DNA of 39,450 bases from positions 143,755 to 183,204 of the forward strand of contig CALVKN010000068.1 in the NCBI GenBank assembly GCA_944332715.1. The letters run 5' to 3'. Origin of the DNA: an uncultured Bacilli bacterium (GTDB lineage: Bacteria > Bacillota_I > Bacilli_A > RF39 > UBA660). Each line of letters begins with the position of its first letter. The first letter of the stretch is position 1. The position numbers were made by a program, and so were the translations under genes. Shown here piece after piece: positions 17,329 through 24,860 of this stretch. The notes under the pieces are model-generated. The model did not search any database and was not told where the DNA came from. It saw only the letters and a list, made by a program, of their open reading frames with translations.

Positions 17329-18807
17329 TTACCGCCGCTGCCGCGGCGGATACTCGCCGCCGCGCTGCTGCGCCTGCATGCGGCGCTGCTGTTCGAGCCG
17401 GCGCTGCCGCCTGCGGCGCGCGGCGGCGCGCCTGCGCGCGCGGACGATGGCCAGCGCGACGATGAGGATGACGAGCAGCGCGACGAGCGCGATCAGCAGG
17501 TACACGAGGAAGCCGGGCCCGTTCTGCCCCGCGGGCGCGCCGTCCTGGGAGGGCGGCGTGAGCAGGGAACTGTCGCCGGTGTTGCCGGGGCCGTCCGTCG
17601 CGTCCGGCTGCACGATGGCGGCTTCCAGGATGTCGCTGGTGGTCGTGAGCGGGATGGAGTAGATGCACTCGCCGTTGAGCATATAGCGGACGGTGCCCAG
17701 CGTCTCGCCCGCGCTGATCGGCGCGGACAGCGCGTCGCGCCACTCCACTTCAGCGACGATGTTGCCGGCGTTAGCCTTGTATTGCGCGGCCACGGCCGGC
17801 AGCGCGCGGAGCTGGAGCTGGCTCACGTCGGCGGTCAGCACATACTGCCCGTCGGCGTTCAGGTCCTCCTGGCGCGCGCCGGCAATGGACACGGCAAATT
17901 CCGTCTGGAGCTGCAGGTCCGCGCCGCTCAGCACGGTGTATTTTTCGGTAAAGACGCTTTCAAAGATGCCGGCCGCCGCGTGGAAGCGGGTATATTGCGC
18001 GTCGTTGGCGTCGCCAAAGAGCACGATGATGGCGGTCGCGCCGTCCTTTTCGGCGGCGGCGACGAGGCACTTGCCGGCCATGGTCGTGTCGCCGGTCTTG
18101 ACGCCGATGGCGTATTCGTACAGGCAGCTCTCCGTGTCGGTCGCGAGCGTGTGGATGAGTTTGTTGGTGTTTTCGAGCGTCAGGGGCGTGGCGCGCAGGT
18201 TGGACGCGTCAACCGTGTAGGAGCCCGTGGAGACGATGCTGCGGAACTGCTCGTTCTTCAGCGCGTAGGCGGTGAGCCGCGCCATGTCGCGCGCGGTGGT
18301 GTAGTGGTCGTCGTTGTGTACGCCATGGGGGTTCACAAAATGGGTGCTGGTCATGCCGAGCTCGGCGGCCTTGCTGTTCATGCGGTCGGCGAACGCCTCG
18401 ATGGAGCCGGCCAGGTGGACGGCGATGGCGGCCGCCGCGTCGTTGCCCGAGACGAGCATGAGCCCGTAGAGCAGGTCGCGCAGGCTGACCGTCTCGCCGA
18501 TCTCCAGCCCCATGAGCGAGCTGTGCTCGGTAAAGCCCTTCTTGACCTCTTCGCCCACGGTGACCTGCGTGTCCAGATCTTCGCCGCTTTCAAGCGTCAG
18601 GATGCACGTCATAATCTTCGTGGTGCTGGCCGGGTAGGCGCGCTCGTCCGCGGCGCGCTCATAGAACACCTGGCTGGGGTCGTTCCCGTCGGTCACGATC
18701 ATCTTGGGGGTGGGAACGGTGCTGTAATCGTATTCGGCAAGCGCGGCGGCAGGCAGCGCGAGAGACAGCGCCGCCGCCAGCAGCATGCAGAGAAGTCGTT
18801 TTTTCAT
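17329..18807 (-). CDS. dacF: D-alanyl-D-alanine carboxypeptidase (DacF type, penicillin-binding protein 5 family)
   Basis: Removes the terminal D-alanine from peptidoglycan stem peptides outside the cell. The 492-residue precursor has a signal peptide (cleavage likely after the ALA at 22-24). It carries the three serine-enzyme motifs: Ser61-x-x-Lys64 in ASTTK, Ser120-Gly-Asn122 in VSGND, and Lys237-Thr-Gly in GVKTGDT. A beta-rich C-terminal domain follows, then one membrane helix near residues 440-462 and a very basic Arg/Gln tail of about 30 residues. Most family members anchor by an amphipathic helix, so the full helix plus basic tail is a small variation. The ATG at 18807 has a GGGAG site. 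Single gene, transcribed from 18881-18853. Confidence 0.92.
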   Translation of the reverse strand: MKKRLLCMLLAAALSLALPAAALAEYDYSTVPTPKMIVTDGNDPSQVFYERAADERAYPASTTKIMTCILTLESGEDLDTQVTVGEEVKKGFTEHSSLMGLEIGETVSLRDLLYGLMLVSGNDAAAAIAVHLAGSIEAFADRMNSKAAELGMTSTHFVNPHGVHNDDHYTTARDMARLTAYALKNEQFRSIVSTGSYTVDASNLRATPLTLENTNKLIHTLATDTESCLYEYAIGVKTGDTTMAGKCLVAAAEKDGATAIIVLFGDANDAQYTRFHAAAGIFESVFTEKYTVLSGADLQLQTEFAVSIAGARQEDLNADGQYVLTADVSQLQLRALPAVAAQYKANAGNIVAEVEWRDALSAPISAGETLGTVRYMLNGECIYSIPLTTTSDILEAAIVQPDATDGPGNTGDSSLLTPPSQDGAPAGQNGPGFLVYLLIALVALLVILIVALAIVRARRRAAARRRRQRRLEQQRRMQAQQRGGEYPPRQRR

Positions 18808-18852
18808 GTCGTTCTCCCATCTTGTCCAAAGCCGGACAGAATTCGGTATTTT

Positions 18853-18881
18853 AGTATAGCAACATCCCGCTAATTTGTACA
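18853..18881 (-). promoter_or_regulatory. dacF promoter
   Basis: Minus strand: TGTACA (18881-18876), 17-bp spacer, TATACT (18858-18853). Divergent from the rubrerythrin promoter eight bases away. Confidence 0.65.
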
Positions 18882-18888
18882 GTTTTCC

Positions 18889-18917
18889 TTGAAAAAAACC
18901 CATTTTGGCGCTATAAT
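18889..18917 (+). promoter_or_regulatory. Rubrerythrin promoter
   Basis: TTGAAA (18889-18894), 17-bp spacer, consensus TATAAT (18912-18917). No Fur- or PerR-like palindrome is obvious in the short leader. Confidence 0.8.
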
Positions 18918-18954
18918 ACCCCACGAAAAGACAGAATAAAAGGAGGATGCACCT

Positions 18955-19497
18955 ATGAAGAAGTTTCGTTGTCCCGTCTGCGGTTACATCCATGAGGGCG
19001 ATACCCCGCCCGAGTTTTGCCCCCAGTGCAAGGCGCCCGGCAGCAAGTTTGTCGAGGTCGTGAACGAGGAAAAGACCTATGCCGCGGAGCATGTCGTCGG
19101 CGTGGCCGCCGGCTGCGACCCGGAGATCCTGGCCGGCCTGCGCGCCAACTTCGAGGGCGAGTGCAGCGAAGTGGGCATGTATCTGGCCATGAGCCGCGTG
19201 GCGGAGCGCGAGGGCTATCCCGAGGTGGCCGAGGCGTTCAAGCGCTATGCGCTGGAAGAGGCGGAGCACGCCGCCAAGTTTGCCGAGCTGCTCGGTGAGG
19301 TGGTGACCACGTCCACCAAGAAGAACCTGGAGCTGCGCGCGGAGGCTGAGTTTGGCGCGTGCCTCGGCAAGACGGAGCTGGCCAAACTGGCCAAGCAGCA
19401 GAACCTGGACGCCATTCACGACACCGTGCACGAGATGGCGCGCGACGAAGCCCGCCACGGCAAGGGCTTTGAGGGCCTGCTGCGCCGCTACTTCTGA
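18955..19497 (+). CDS. Reverse-type rubrerythrin (rubredoxin domain first)
   Basis: A 180-residue non-haem iron protein that reduces hydrogen peroxide in the cytoplasm of anaerobes. Its rubredoxin-like Fe(Cys)4 site is at the N-terminus (CPVCG with Cys6 and Cys9, CPQCK with Cys22 and Cys25). The four-helix ferritin-like diiron domain follows ([34 protein letters not shown] carry the Glu and His ligands). In classical rubrerythrin the order is the opposite, so this belongs to the reverse rubrerythrins described in clostridia. AAAGGAGG precedes the ATG. Single gene. Confidence 0.93.
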   Translation: MKKFRCPVCGYIHEGDTPPEFCPQCKAPGSKFVEVVNEEKTYAAEHVVGVAAGCDPEILAGLRANFEGECSEVGMYLAMSRVAEREGYPEVAEAFKRYALEEAEHAAKFAELLGEVVTTSTKKNLELRAEAEFGACLGKTELAKLAKQQNLDAIHDTVHEMARDEARHGKGFEGLLRRYF

Positions 19498-19527
19498 GCG
19501 GACGGCCGGACAACCGAAAATGCTATC

Positions 19528-19571
19528 GAGCGCGGCGGCGCGGCGATATTCGCTGCGCCGCCGCTCGCTTT
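19528..19571 (+). terminator. Probable terminator after rubrerythrin
   Basis: A long GC-rich stem (19528-19541 against 19555-19566, one bulged C) followed by GCTTTCT. The tail is imperfect. Confidence 0.55.
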
Positions 19572-19589
19572 CTGTCCGCCCTGTCCGGG

Positions 19590-19618
19590 TGGACTTTTTT
19601 TCGGCGATCCGGTATAAT
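19590..19618 (+). promoter_or_regulatory. deoC promoter
   Basis: TGGACT (19590-19595), 17-bp spacer, consensus TATAAT (19613-19618). The leader is about 70 nt. No DeoR-like operator is evident. Confidence 0.7.
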
Positions 19619-19691
19619 AGAGCACGGTTGTACGGCAGGGCCTGCGGCCTGCCCGTGCGACGACGAAGAGACAAGAGAGGTTTGACACACG

Positions 19692-20336
19692 ATGGATTAC
19701 GAACTGGCAGCCAAGATCGACCACACCCTGCTCAAGGCGGACGCCACGCGCGCGGACATTCTGCGCGTATGTGAGGAGGCCAAGACCTATCATACCGCGA
19801 GCGTATGCGTCAATGCGTTCTGGGTGCCCGTCGTTGCAAAAGCGCTTGCAGGCAGCGGCGTCAAGACGTGCTGTGTGGTCGGGTTTCCGCTGGGGGCGAT
19901 GAGCTCTGCCGCCAAGGCGTTTGAGGCGCGCGAGGCGGTCGCCGCCGGCGCGCAGGAGGTGGACATGGTGCTCAACGTCGGGCTCGCCCGCGGGGGCGAG
20001 TGGGACGCGGTCGAGGCGGACATCGCGGCCGTCGTGCAGGCGGCCGGGCAGGCGACCGTGAAGGTCATCCTGGAGACGTGCCTGCTCACGGACGCGCAGA
20101 AGCGCCGCGCGTGCGAGGCCGCCAAAGCGGCAGGCGCCGGGTTTGTCAAGACGTCGACCGGGTTTTCCACCGGCGGGGCGACGGAAGCGGACGTGCGCCT
20201 GATGCGCGAGGCCGTAGGCCCGGTCATGGGCGTGAAGGCGTCTGGCGGCATCCGCACCCGCGAGGACGCCGAGCGCATGCTGGCGGCGGGCGCCAACCGC
20301 ATCGGCGCGAGCGCCACGGGCAAGATCGTCGGCTGA
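19692..20336 (+). CDS. deoC: Deoxyribose-phosphate aldolase
   Basis: Cleaves 2-deoxyribose 5-phosphate to glyceraldehyde 3-phosphate and acetaldehyde, feeding deoxynucleoside carbon into glycolysis. The 214-residue TIM barrel has the usual short bacterial length. Key residues are visible: IDHTLLK at the start, Asp91 in EVDMVLN, the Schiff-base lysine Lys153 in FVKTSTGF, and Lys182 in [14 protein letters not shown] lies about 11 nt before the ATG. It stands alone here, not in a deo operon, and ends 16 nt from a convergent NTPase gene. Confidence 0.95.
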   Translation: MDYELAAKIDHTLLKADATRADILRVCEEAKTYHTASVCVNAFWVPVVAKALAGSGVKTCCVVGFPLGAMSSAAKAFEAREAVAAGAQEVDMVLNVGLARGGEWDAVEADIAAVVQAAGQATVKVILETCLLTDAQKRRACEAAKAAGAGFVKTSTGFSTGGATEADVRLMREAVGPVMGVKASGGIRTREDAERMLAAGANRIGASATGKIVG

Positions 20337-20352
20337 GCCGCCCGAAGGCGCG

Positions 20353-20856
20353 TCAGAGCTGCCGGAGAAAGGCGCGCGCCCGCGCGAGCGCGGCGTCGCG
20401 CGTCGCTGGCGTGACTGCGTACAGCGCCACGTTTGCGTGGCCGCGCAGGTAGCAGAGCAGCGGCGTGTCCTTGTCCGCGCGGCACACGCCCAGGATATGG
20501 ACGTCCGTCCGGTCGAGCAGTGCGCGCACCAGCGCGGAAAAGCCGGCGGCGTCCCGCTCCAAAAAACCGATTTCATCCATCAGTACCAGGCTGCCGGGCC
20601 GGATGTGCCCGAGGAGTGCGGCGCCGAGCGCGTCAAAGCGCGCCGCGTCCGCGACTGGGGGGCGTGCCGAGATGCAGGCGACGCGGTGCGCCGCATCCTC
20701 CGGCGCGGGCGCGCCGGCCGGGCCGAGGTACACAAAGCCGTCTGCGGCCTTGTGGGAGCGGAACCCACAGACCGGCAGCTCCCGTTCCGCAATCGCCTGC
20801 TCGAGGGCAAAGCTCTTTCCTGCGCCGCTTGGGCCGTGAAAAAACAGGTGTTTCAT
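20353..20856 (-). CDS. Nucleoside-triphosphatase of the THEP1 family
   Basis: A 167-residue P-loop protein. Walker A is GPSGAGKS (residues 8-15), Walker B is LVLMDEIGFLE, and the pattern resembles the NTPase_1/THEP1 family, whose members hydrolyse NTPs and whose cellular role is unsettled. The ATG at 20856 sits directly before MKHLFFHGPSG and has an AAGGG site. The open frame continues further upstream, but that part has no ribosome site. Convergent with deoC; no terminator between them. Confidence 0.8.
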   Translation of the reverse strand: MKHLFFHGPSGAGKSFALEQAIAERELPVCGFRSHKAADGFVYLGPAGAPAPEDAAHRVACISARPPVADAARFDALGAALLGHIRPGSLVLMDEIGFLERDAAGFSALVRALLDRTDVHILGVCRADKDTPLLCYLRGHANVALYAVTPATRDAALARARAFLRQL

Positions 20857-21099
20857 GCAGGAACCCTTTCGTATCCACGCAAAATCCGTCGCTTTTTTTG
20901 GTATCAAATCTATATATAGCATGAAACCGGGAAAACCACCACAACATTTACACTTTATCCATAAATTCTTCACAATTTATTGTAAGAATTCCTGCAGGGT
21001 TATTGGTACACTAAGATTGCAACAATGAGCGGCTCTCTGCCTTTGTGCCGCTGTTCCACATGGTTGAAGGGGAATTGTTTACTGAAGGAGAGGTAAAAA
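20857..21099. other. A/T-rich divergent intergenic region
   Basis: 243 bp between the THEP1-like gene and the peptidoglycan-binding gene, distinctly richer in A+T than its surroundings. It must hold promoters for both. TATATA near 20912-20919 (minus strand) and TACACT near 21006-21011 (plus strand) are candidate -10 boxes, but neither has a good -35 box. A single DnaA-box-like TTATCCATA is present near 20954. Confidence 0.4.
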
Positions 21100-21990
21100 A
21101 TGGAAGAACAGGAATACAGACCCAGGAGGAAAAAACGCCGCAGCCGGTTTGTACGCCGCCTTCGGGCGTTTGTACGGCATATGGCAGAGCTGCCCGCGCA
21201 GACGCTGCTCGTCATCGGCGGCAGCATTGCCGTCATCCTGATTGCCGTCATCCTGCTGGTCGTGCTGTTGCCGCGTGGCGAACAGGTGGTGGACGGGGAT
21301 GTGAACGCGTCGGCCGCGCCGTCCGAATCGCCGGCCCTGCCCACGTTCACGCCAGCGCCCACGGTTCCGCCAACGGCGACGCCGCACCCGCTGACCGGCA
21401 TCGGCACGCAGGGGGAGTACGGCTGGTATTTACAGCTGAACGTGGTGGACGACATCGTGGCGGACATCCAGACGCGCCTGATCGAGCTGGGCTACATGGA
21501 GACGCCGGTCGTAGACGGCGTGGCCCAGGTGACCACGACCTATGGCCCGGCCACGCGCAAGGCGGTGCAGATGTTCCAGGCGATCAACGACATCGAGATC
21601 GACGGCTGTGTCGGCGAATCCACATACGACCTGCTCATGAGCGAGAACGCCAAGGGAATGACGCTCAAGCGCGGGCTGGACGCCACGCTGTTTGAGGAAG
21701 ACGTGACCAAGCTGCAGAACCGGCTGATCGAGCTGGGCTACATGACCGGTACGGCCACGGGGCGGTATGGCGACACGACCATCAAGGCGGTCACCGACTT
21801 CCAGACGGCCAACGCGCTCGCGGCGGACGGCATTGCCGGCCCGGACACGCTGCAGCTCATTTACAGCGACCAGGCGCTGCCAAAGGGCAGCGCGGCGGCG
21901 AACCCAGCGCCGGCGACCACCTCGCCGGATACGGCTGCCTCGCCCGACACCGCGGCGACGCCCGATACCGTGACCTCGCCCAACCCGTAA
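21100..21990 (+). CDS. Membrane-anchored protein with two peptidoglycan-binding domains
   Basis: A 296-residue protein with an Arg/Lys-rich cytoplasmic tail (1-30), one membrane helix (about 35-58) and a Pro/Thr/Ser-rich linker. Two PG_binding_1 domains follow (about 108-178 and 196-262; both show the LQ/IQ-x-RLIELGYM helix, YG-x-x-T-x-KAV and FQ, and a closing DG-x-x-G-x-x-T). The C-terminal tail repeats SPDTA/TPDTV units. There is no catalytic domain, so it probably holds onto cell-wall glycan as a tether or scaffold rather than cutting it. AAGGAGAGG precedes the ATG. Single gene with a strong terminator. Confidence 0.87.
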   Translation: MEEQEYRPRRKKRRSRFVRRLRAFVRHMAELPAQTLLVIGGSIAVILIAVILLVVLLPRGEQVVDGDVNASAAPSESPALPTFTPAPTVPPTATPHPLTGIGTQGEYGWYLQLNVVDDIVADIQTRLIELGYMETPVVDGVAQVTTTYGPATRKAVQMFQAINDIEIDGCVGESTYDLLMSENAKGMTLKRGLDATLFEEDVTKLQNRLIELGYMTGTATGRYGDTTIKAVTDFQTANALAADGIAGPDTLQLIYSDQALPKGSAAANPAPATTSPDTAASPDTAATPDTVTSPNP

Positions 21991-22021
21991 ATTCCGAAAA
22001 GCAGAGCAAACCGACGCGCGG

Positions 22022-22065
22022 CGGCGCCGCCCGACGGCCATTGGCCGGGGGCGGCGCCGTTTTTT
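22022..22065 (+). terminator. Strong terminator after the peptidoglycan-binding gene
   Basis: CGGCGCCGCCC (22022-22032) pairs with GGGCGGCGCCG (22049-22059), with an inner ACGGCC/GGCCG stem. TTTTTT runs from 22060 to 22065. Confidence 0.92.
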
Positions 22066-22253
22066 GCCGCGAAACGGGTTGCCCGCTGCGCCGGGGCGGA
22101 GACATGCCGTATGCGCTGGGGCACCCCTGCCCGTGTTTGGCCCGGGGGCGTTGCGGGGCGCGCCCGGCCGGCGCCCGAAGGGCCCGCAAGCCGGCGCGGC
22201 GCCCGGGGCGCCCACGGTTGCTGCGGCGCGCGCCGGCTCCTCCGGCGGGGGAC

Positions 22254-22281
22254 AAAAAAGGCCGCCGCATGTGCGGCAGCC
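22254..22281 (-). terminator. Terminator of the rpsF-ssb-rpsR operon
   Basis: Minus strand: a 9-bp stem (22281-22273 with 22268-22260, one U-G pair) followed by TTTTTT (22259-22254). The 188 bp between here and the plus-strand terminator at 22065 are extremely GC-rich, with no gene I can support. Confidence 0.85.
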
Positions 22282-22324
22282 CTGCCAACGTTCCTCGTAA
22301 GGGGTCTTTTGCGGGTTTTGCGGT

Positions 22325-22567
22325 TCAGTCTGCCACGTAGGGCAGCAGAGCCACGATGCGCGCGCGCTTGATGGCGATGGCCAGGTCGCGCTGGTGCTTG
22401 GCGCAGACGCCGCTCATGCGGCGCGGCATGATCTTGCCGCGCTCGGTCACGAACTTTTCCAGCGTGCGGACGTCTTTGTAATCGATGCTCGTTGCCTTAT
22501 CCACGCAGAACTTGCAGACCTTGCGGCGGCTCCGTCTCGGACGGGGACGCATTTTTCTCTCTTCCAT
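22325..22567 (-). CDS. rpsR: 30S ribosomal protein S18
   Basis: The 80-residue small-subunit protein binds S6 and the central domain of 16S r[16 protein letters not shown], then [13 protein letters not shown] and [18 protein letters not shown], are diagnostic. Cys18, Cys21, Cys55 and His58 form the zinc-binding version of S18; many bacteria also have, or instead have, a zinc-free form. AGGAGG lies eight bases before the start. It is the third gene of the operon, 26 nt after ssb. Confidence 0.98.
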   Translation of the reverse strand: MEERKMRPRPRRSRRKVCKFCVDKATSIDYKDVRTLEKFVTERGKIMPRRMSGVCAKHQRDLAIAIKRARIVALLPYVAD

Positions 22568-22593
22568 GGTGCAAGCCTCCTATTGCTCAGAAA

Positions 22594-23007
22594 TTAAAAG
22601 GGGATGTCGTCGGACTGGATGTCGGTAAACCCGGCCAGGTCCTGCGGCGCGGCGGTCTGGCGCGGCGCGGGCGCGCCGCCCTCGTCCTGCCCGCGCGGGG
22701 ACAGGAACTCGACCTCGTCTGCCGACACGTCGAGCGACATGCGGGTGGTGCCGTCCGTGCCCTGGTAGGTGCGGGCCTGCAGCTCGCCGACGACCGCAAC
22801 CTTGCGCCCCTTGGAGAGGTAGCGCGCGCACGTTTCGCCGAGCTGGCGCCACGCGTTGATGCGGAAGAAGTCGGTCTGCTTTTCGCCGCCCTGCTGGGCG
22901 AAACGGCGGTTCACGGCGATGGTGAAGGAGCATACCGTTACGCCGCTGGGCGTGGAACGCAATTCCGGATCGCGCGTCAGATTCCCGATGAGCATAATCT
23001 TATTCAT
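22594..23007 (-). CDS. ssb: Single-stranded DNA-binding protein
   Basis: The 137-residue protein has an OB fold (1-105: MNKIMLIGNLTRDPELR, FTIAVNRRF, FFRINAWRQLGE, KGRKVAVVGELQARTYQ). A short Gly/Pro/Ala linker and the acidic tip SDDIPF follow; the tip recruits repair and replication partners. The linker is short (about 25 residues). It lies between rpsF and rpsR, as in most Firmicutes. Confidence 0.98.
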   Translation of the reverse strand: MNKIMLIGNLTRDPELRSTPSGVTVCSFTIAVNRRFAQQGGEKQTDFFRINAWRQLGETCARYLSKGRKVAVVGELQARTYQGTDGTTRMSLDVSADEVEFLSPRGQDEGGAPAPRQTAAPQDLAGFTDIQSDDIPF

Positions 23008-23038
23008 GCCGTCTTACCATCCTTTCCGTCCTGTCTGT

Positions 23039-23326
23039 TCAGGCTTCCTTGCGGGTAACCATGTACCGCATGATGCGCTCGTCGTTCTTGAAGTTGCGCT
23101 CGAGCTCCGCGGGGAATTCCGGCGCGCTGTTGAACGACATCAGCACGTAATAGCCTTCCGTCTTGTAGTCGATCGGGTAGGCCAGGCGGCGCTTGCCCCA
23201 CTCGTCCACGCCGGCGACTTCGCCCGCGTTGGATTCGACGATGCCCTTGAACTTTTCGATGGTGGCCTTGGTGGCCTCCTCGTCCAGCTCGGGGACGATG
23301 ATGTACAACGCTTCGTAGGGATTCAT
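23039..23326 (-). CDS. rpsF: 30S ribosomal protein S6
   Basis: The 95-residue S6 pairs with S18 on the small subunit. NPYEALYIIVPELDEEAT, EWGKRRLAYPIDYKTEGYYV and NDERIMRYMVTR are family signatures. The ATG at 23326 is chosen because GGAGGTGA lies at the right distance; an in-frame GTG at 23335 falls inside that site. First gene of rpsF-ssb-rpsR. rplI and dnaB, often next in Firmicutes, are absent here. Confidence 0.97.
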   Translation of the reverse strand: MNPYEALYIIVPELDEEATKATIEKFKGIVESNAGEVAGVDEWGKRRLAYPIDYKTEGYYVLMSFNSAPEFPAELERNFKNDERIMRYMVTRKEA

Positions 23327-23352
23327 TCGTTTCACCTCCTCATGGTCTGTTG

Positions 23353-23373
23353 GCCCCGCCCGCCGGGCGGAGC
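23353..23373 (-). promoter_or_regulatory. Leader hairpin of rpsF (possible S6:S18 autoregulatory site)
   Basis: In the roughly 60-nt leader, GCTCCGCCC (23373-23365) pairs over nine positions (one G-U) with GGGCGGGGC (23361-23353) around a GGC loop. It lies about 17 nt before the ribosome site. S6:S18 complexes are known to bind rpsF leaders in several phyla; whether this hairpin carries the required CCG bulge cannot be judged by eye. Confidence 0.35.
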
Positions 23374-23394
23374 AAGAAGGACGTTAGCTTTCAA

Positions 23395-23423
23395 AGTATA
23401 GCACAGGCGGACAGCCTGCGCAA
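23395..23423 (-). promoter_or_regulatory. rpsF operon promoter with a dyad in the spacer
   Basis: Minus strand: TTGCGC (23423-23418), 17-bp spacer, TATACT (23400-23395). The spacer holds a dyad: CAGGC (23404-23408) with GCCTG (23414-23418), extended to eight-base arms with one mismatch (23401-23421). Confidence 0.65.
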
Positions 23424-23432
23424 GCGGTTTTT

Positions 23433-23453
23433 TGCCGTCTGGCGGCATTTTTT
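23433..23453 (+). terminator. Plus-strand terminator with no plus-strand gene before it
   Basis: TGCCG (23433-23437) pairs with CGGCA (23443-23447), followed by TTTTTT (23448-23453). Genes on both sides run leftward, so this signal would stop only antisense transcripts heading toward pepV. Confidence 0.5.
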
Positions 23454-23460
23454 GCGGTGG

Positions 23461-24804
23461 TCACGCCTGTTTTCCGGCCAGCAGTGCAATGGCTTCCGCC
23501 ATGACGGCCGTGTTGAAGCGCAGATCCTCCACGGCGATCGACTCGTTCGGCATGTGGCAGCAGCTTGTCTGCCCTTCGCGGAGGATGCCGAACCCGACGG
23601 CGTTGCGGAAGGCGCGCGCGTAGGTGCCGCCGCCGATCGACAGCGGCTTGGCGGCGTGGCCGGCGTGGCGCTCATAGACGGACAGGAGCGTCTGCACGAG
23701 CTCGCTCTTCGGGTCGATGAAGTGGCCCGCCTTGCACTCCGCCGAGGCGCGGGCAAAGCCGATGGCGCCAAACGCCGTGTCGAGCGCCGCCAGCAGGCGC
23801 TCCTGCGTCACGGCGAACGGGAAGCGGCAGTCCAGCGTGAGCGACGCGCCCTGCGCGTCCACGTGCAGCATGGTCGGCGCGAGCGTGAGCGTGCCGGAGG
23901 CGTCCGTCACGTCGAGGCCAAACCCTTCGCCGTGCAGGTCAAAGTCGAGCAGCGCGTGGAGGCTGGTCACGAGCGACAGCGCCTCCGCGTCGAGCGGCTG
24001 CTGCGCAAGCGCCGCCAGCAGGCCCTGCAGGGCGTTGCGCGCGAGCTCCGGGCTTGCGGCGTGCCCGCCAAAGCCCTTGACGCGCACGGTGTGCCCGTCC
24101 GTCTCGACCGCCATGCCGGAAGGCGCGTCGCACGGCACGGCGGGGCAGGGCAGCGTCGCCGCCGCTTCGCCGGGCACGACGTTGGACGCCGTGCCGCAGT
24201 CGATGGACAGGCCGCAGCCGGACAGCGCCCGCGTGTAGACCGCGTGGCAGATGCCCATCTCCGAGTGGACGAGCGGATAGTCCGCGTCCGGCGTAAACGC
24301 GAGGTCCGGCTCCGGCTCGGTCTCCTTGTAGCGGTCGATGCACCGCCAGCCGGCCTCTTCGTCGCACCCGAGCAGGATGCGCACGCGCCGGCGCATGGGG
24401 ATGCCGGCGGCCTTGACCGCGGCGAGCGCGTACAGCGCCGACACGGCCGCGCCCTTGTCGTCCGCCGTGCCGCGGCCAAATACGCGCCCGTCACGCAGCT
24501 CGCCGGAAAACGGGTCGCCGTCCCAGCCGGCGCCGGCCGGCACCACGTCCAGATGCGCCATGATGCAGAGCATCTCGTCGCCCTCGCCGTAGTCGACGAG
24601 GCCGCACAGCCCGTCCAGCGAGCGCGTGTCGGCAAAGCCCAGCCGGTTGGCCAGCGCGAGCGCGGCCGTCAGCGCGTCGTGCACGCCCTGGCCGAGCGGC
24701 ATGCCCTCTTGGGGCTCGCCCCGGCTCACGCTCGGGATGCGCACCAGCGCCTGCAGGTCGCGTACCTGCGCGTCCAGCGTGTCGTCGATCCATTTTGTAA
24801 ACAT
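23461..24804 (-). CDS. pepV: M20-family dipeptidase (PepV-like)
   Basis: A 447-residue zinc peptidase of the PepV/carnosinase-like branch, cleaving dipeptides in the cytoplasm. Metal ligands are seen in IMAHLDVVPAG (His84), GRGTADDKGA (Asp115/116) and GCDEEAGW (Glu149/150). The late GGGTYARAFRNAVGFG block and the CCHMPNESI histidine are also typical of PepV. A dimerisation lid lies between the two halves of the catalytic domain. The start at 24804 has an AGGAGGAT site. It follows yitT by 56 nt with no promoter between, so the two are probably cotranscribed. Confidence 0.9.
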   Translation of the reverse strand: MFTKWIDDTLDAQVRDLQALVRIPSVSRGEPQEGMPLGQGVHDALTAALALANRLGFADTRSLDGLCGLVDYGEGDEMLCIMAHLDVVPAGAGWDGDPFSGELRDGRVFGRGTADDKGAAVSALYALAAVKAAGIPMRRRVRILLGCDEEAGWRCIDRYKETEPEPDLAFTPDADYPLVHSEMGICHAVYTRALSGCGLSIDCGTASNVVPGEAAATLPCPAVPCDAPSGMAVETDGHTVRVKGFGGHAASPELARNALQGLLAALAQQPLDAEALSLVTSLHALLDFDLHGEGFGLDVTDASGTLTLAPTMLHVDAQGASLTLDCRFPFAVTQERLLAALDTAFGAIGFARASAECKAGHFIDPKSELVQTLLSVYERHAGHAAKPLSIGGGTYARAFRNAVGFGILREGQTSCCHMPNESIAVEDLRFNTAVMAEAIALLAGKQA

Positions 24805-24860
24805 CGGTCTATCCTCCTGTGTCGCATATGGAAGCGGCGTGCGCGGGAAGGGCGCCGCCG

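Noticed and set aside
20950-20965. DnaA-box-like TTATCCATA in an A/T-rich intergenic stretch
   Set aside because: Only one box with a mismatch; no cluster, no dnaA or dnaN nearby. Not evidence of an origin.
22066-22253. Possible small genes or RNA in the very GC-rich stretch between two terminators
   Set aside because: Short frames lack ribosome sites and similarity; the palindromic runs are expected from near-pure G+C sequence. No promoter seen.
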